The position numbers and the translations under genes are program-made. Shown here in pieces: positions 13,886 through 16,216 of a stretch of DNA of 16,216 nt (position 1 is its first letter; the number at the start of each line of letters is the position of its first letter). Source of the DNA: Faecalibacterium prausnitzii. GTDB taxonomy: Bacteria; Bacillota; Clostridia; Oscillospirales; Ruminococcaceae. The stretch is from contig DCCL01000158.1 in NCBI GenBank assembly GCA_002313795.1, forward strand, positions 1 through 16,216, given 5' to 3'. The notes below the pieces were generated by a model. The model ran no database searches and was not told the origin of the DNA. It worked only from the letters and a program-made list of their open reading frames with translations.

Positions 13886-14065
13886 TTAGTTTTGTTTACG
13901 GACGATGTTATATTCATCGCCCGGCTCAAAATAAGGGCACGCCGATGTGGTGCAGGAGAGATAGCGGGCCATCTCGTCCTCGTCCAGTGCGCCGCCCTCG
14001 GCACAGTACCAGCTGCCGAACTCGTCCTGCACGTTGTTCACGCAGAACTCGCAGGGGTCAGACAT
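13886..14065 (-). CDS. DUF6472-type small cysteine-rich protein
   Basis: A 59-residue acidic protein: CEFC near the start, a cysteine in WYCAEGGALDEDEMARYLS, then CTTSACPYFEPGDEYNIVRKQ. The five spaced cysteines could bind a metal. Similar small proteins occur in many Clostridia and I recall them as DUF6472; no function is known. The ATG at 14065 overlaps the end of trmB by 8 bp and uses GAGGG inside trmB as its ribosome binding site, which implies translational coupling. In-frame starts 2 and 3 codons further up are possible but leave less room for the ribosome binding site. Confidence 0.82.
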   Translation of the reverse strand: MSDPCEFCVNNVQDEFGSWYCAEGGALDEDEMARYLSCTTSACPYFEPGDEYNIVRKQN

Positions 14066-14828
14066 TTCCATCACCCTCAGCAGCCTTTGCGGCGGCTTCG
14101 GCCTCGGCCTGTGCCGCCAGCTTCTTGAGCACCTTCGGCTCCACCCAGGTCACGGTATTGTCGCCGGCTTTCTTACGGGCGATGAGGGCTTTGATCTTGA
14201 TGCCCATCTCGGTGAACATCCCCTCGTGCTCGGTGCGGATGTTCCACTCCGGTTCGTTCTCGTGGAGGTCGAAGGTCTTCCAGATGATGTCGTAGCCGGA
14301 AGCGGGGAAGTATTCCAGGCTGTCCCGGAACAGGTCATCGTCATCGGTCTTGAAGTAGATGTCGCCGCCGTCCTCAAGGAAGGCACGGTACTGGATGAGC
14401 TGGCGGGGATAGGTGAGACGGTGCTTGTTGGAGGACGCGTTCTTGCTCCAGGGATTGCAGAAGTTGATGTAGATGCGGCTGACGGTGTCCTCCGGGAAGA
14501 TGACGTTCCGGATGCGCTCGATGTCGGCGCTCATGATCTTCACGTTGTCGATGGGTCGGCCGGCCTTCTCGTACTCGGCCTCGATCTTCCGCTTGGCAAG
14601 GATGAGCACCTTGTCGGTGATGTCGATGCCCAGATAGTTGTTCTCCGGGTGGGCGGAGGCCAGCTGGGAAATGAAGCCGCCCTTGCCGCAGCCCAGTTCC
14701 AGCATGAAGGGCTGTTCCGGGCGGGCATACTGGCTGTGCCACTTGCCGCCCCAGATGAAGGGGTCGTGGACATGGAAATCGGCGGCCATCAGCTCATCGT
14801 GGGCGTAGGGTTTGAAACGCATTCTCAT
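14058..14828 (-). CDS. trmB: tRNA (guanine-N7)-methyltransferase
   Basis: A 256-residue SAM-dependent enzyme that makes m7G46 in the variable loop of tRNA. The SAM motif ELGCGKGGF is at 44-52, YLGIDIT is at 65-71, and the TrmB hallmark region is YINFCNPWSKNASSNKHRLT (120-139). The usual PWPKxRHxKRRL motif is altered here (PWSKNASSNKHRL), but spacing and the later RTEHEGMF (198-205) hold. The last 25 residues are an Ala/Glu/Lys-rich tail beyond the catalytic fold. The ATG at 14828 is preceded by AAGGAG at 11 bases; a second ATG two codons downstream is also possible. It is the middle gene of the run alanyl-tRNA editing protein, trmB, DUF6472-type protein, CmpB-type protein. Confidence 0.93.
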   Translation of the reverse strand: MRMRFKPYAHDELMAADFHVHDPFIWGGKWHSQYARPEQPFMLELGCGKGGFISQLASAHPENNYLGIDITDKVLILAKRKIEAEYEKAGRPIDNVKIMSADIERIRNVIFPEDTVSRIYINFCNPWSKNASSNKHRLTYPRQLIQYRAFLEDGGDIYFKTDDDDLFRDSLEYFPASGYDIIWKTFDLHENEPEWNIRTEHEGMFTEMGIKIKALIARKKAGDNTVTWVEPKVLKKLAAQAEAEAAAKAAEGDGNV

Positions 14829-14895
14829 AGGTTGTGATTCTCCTTGTTGATTTTAAAGTTGACGGAAAAGGCAGCAGGGATGCAGGCAGGAAGCT

Positions 14896-16080
14896 TTATC
14901 GGCTGCTTTTCAAAAATGCTTCTACTTCCTCAGGAGCAGCAGCACAGCTGCCCTGACAGATGCCGGGTTTGCCGCCGCCCCGGCCATTGAGGGCAGTGTT
15001 CAGTGCTTTGGTCAGGGCGCGGACATCTCCATTGGCCTGAGCAATGCAGTAGCCGGTGCCCTTCTCGTTGAGGGTCAGGGCTACGCAGAGGCCGGTGGTG
15101 GCCTCGCTGAGCCGGACGGCCAGCCGGTGCAGGCCGTCAGGGTCGAGGCCGGGCACGATGCGGATGGCATCTTCCTCCGGGCTGAGCTGGGCGGCGAGGG
15201 CGTCGAAGAGCTGGGCGCAGAGGCCGAAGTGGGCAAACTTCAGGGCCGTGTACTCATCGTACACCCGATGGACGGCCACGGCAGTCTGGTCGGCTTTGGC
15301 CGAGAGCAGGGCACCGATATCGGCCTGACGGCTCCGCATGGCCTGCGCTTCCCGCAGGGCACGCCCGCCGCAGACCACGCTGAGCCGGACGCCGCCCTTG
15401 TAGTTCTCAGACGTCAGGATCTTGACCTGTCCCACCTGTCCGGTGGTGGCGGTGTGGGTGCCGCAGCAAGCGCAGACATCAGCTCCCGGGATGGTCACGA
15501 TGCGCACCTGTCCGGCGATCTCCTTTTTGCTGCGGTAGGTCAGCGCTGCCAGCTCTTCGGGGGTGGGGTAGGAGATGAGCACCGGCACGTCCTGCCAGAT
15601 GATCTTATTGGCAGCAAGTTCCGCCTCCCGCAGGCCCTCGGCGGTGATGGGCACACTGGTGTCCATCCGCACGGCGTCGGAGCCGATGTGGAAGCCCACA
15701 TTCTCAGCTCCGAACATCTGGTGCAGGATGCCGGAGAGGATATGCTCACCGGTGTGCTGCTGCATCTTGTCGAACCGCCACTCCCAGTCGATGGTGCCGG
15801 TGACGTTCATGCCGGGCCGGACGGATGCAGGCAGAGTTTCCACGGTGTGCCAGATGACGCCGCCGTTTTCATGGACGTCGGTGACGTTCAGCACCGTGCC
15901 GCCTTCCAGTGTCAGGGTGCCCCGGTCGGCAGGCTGTCCGCCTCCTTCGGGGTAGAACACTGTACCGTCCAGCGCGACGCGCCCGCCGCCGGTCTTGGTA
16001 TCCGGCTCAGCGGCCAGAATGACCCCGGCGGCGCTGGTACGGAATGCGTCTTTTTCGAAATATTTCTCCGTGCTCTGCAT
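14896..16080 (-). CDS. Alanyl-tRNA editing protein (AlaX long form)
   Basis: A 394-residue free-standing editing protein that removes wrongly attached serine or glycine from tRNA-Ala. It resembles AlaRS without the catalytic domain: YPEGGGQPADRG (43-54), the zinc/editing motif HTGEH (109-113), and the second motif CCGTH (C205/H209), which gives the four metal ligands. A C-terminal DHHA1-like part ends with GGGKPGICQGS, as in the long AlaX group (alaX-L). The ATG at 16080 follows TAGGAGG at nine bases. The 67 bp to trmB hold no terminator, so the two are likely cotranscribed. A structured leader lies upstream and is cut by the window edge. Confidence 0.93.
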   Translation of the reverse strand: MQSTEKYFEKDAFRTSAAGVILAAEPDTKTGGGRVALDGTVFYPEGGGQPADRGTLTLEGGTVLNVTDVHENGGVIWHTVETLPASVRPGMNVTGTIDWEWRFDKMQQHTGEHILSGILHQMFGAENVGFHIGSDAVRMDTSVPITAEGLREAELAANKIIWQDVPVLISYPTPEELAALTYRSKKEIAGQVRIVTIPGADVCACCGTHTATTGQVGQVKILTSENYKGGVRLSVVCGGRALREAQAMRSRQADIGALLSAKADQTAVAVHRVYDEYTALKFAHFGLCAQLFDALAAQLSPEEDAIRIVPGLDPDGLHRLAVRLSEATTGLCVALTLNEKGTGYCIAQANGDVRALTKALNTALNGRGGGKPGICQGSCAAAPEEVEAFLKSSR

Positions 16081-16109
16081 GGCACGATACCTCCTATGTA
16101 ACAGGTTTT

Positions 16110-16203
16110 TGAGATGAAGAAAGAGAAAGCCGATTGGGGCCGCGAACGGCAGGATACCAGAGATGTCTCTTAATCGGCTTGGCAGTCCGGCGGTTCCCTG
16201 CCA
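16110..16203 (-). other. Structured leader or terminator-like RNA upstream of the alanyl-tRNA editing gene
   Basis: On the minus strand, AAGCCGATT (16172-16180) pairs with AATCGGCTT (16127-16135), enclosing two small hairpins (AGAGACATCTCT and GCCG-TTC-GCGGC), a three-way junction. A T/C-rich run follows. Just upstream, TGGCAG and CTGCCA (16180-16203) form another stem. It may be the terminator of the gene beyond the window or a regulatory leader; it cannot be decided here. Confidence 0.45.
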
Positions 16204-16216
16204 GCTATCGCAAAAC

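Noticed and set aside
15127..16101. Plus-strand open frame (324 codons) opposite the alanyl-tRNA editing gene
   Set aside because: Antisense shadow; the minus strand carries the HTGEH and CCGTH metal motifs.
16180..16203. T-box antiterminator before the alanyl-tRNA editing gene
   Set aside because: The conserved UGGNACC bulge is not intact, the stem does not compete with the following terminator-like stem, and no stem I is visible within the window.

Overview
The window reads as a chromosomal stretch of a GC-rich Firmicute of the Oscillospiraceae, most like Faecalibacterium. This is inferred from gene content and style (T-box control of thrS, strong AGGAGG ribosome binding sites, a DUF6472-type cysteine protein next to trmB, a CmpB-type membrane protein), not from a database search. 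All genes but one lie on the minus strand. No IS element, prophage, CRISPR array, tRNA or rRNA gene was seen.

Left part (1-5350): the 5' three quarters of thrS with a complete T-box leader (specifier ACC); a CLC-type transporter whose key residues point to the fluoride/proton antiporter branch; and an ammonium transporter fused to a PII signalling domain. The Amt-PII gene has a long structured leader. In it lie a terminator-like hairpin just after the start of transcription and two 5-bp hairpins with six-base loops (A at loop position 1, G at position 4), as expected of an ANTAR-type antitermination target.

Middle part (5347-8860): a sugar-phosphate isomerase and a DUF1622 membrane protein form one operon. 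A four-gene cassette of small uncharacterised proteins follows (zinc ribbon, DUF697 membrane protein, 36-residue ORF, 72-residue basic protein). Its promoter has a (TA)9 tract between -35 and -10, which suggests phase variation by slippage. Then comes a gluconate 5-dehydrogenase-type SDR with two GTATAC-centred sites like GntR-family operators.

Right part (9000-16216): an aldo/keto reductase and an SDR in one operon; a small membrane protein divergent from a lone plus-strand sugar nucleotidyltransferase; and a minus-strand run of alanyl-tRNA editing protein, trmB, a DUF6472-type cysteine protein and a CmpB-type membrane protein.

The most unusual points are the probable ANTAR leader on the Amt-PII fusion and the probable phase-variable promoter of the small-gene cassette. 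Most of the other genes are ordinary housekeeping or carbohydrate metabolism.
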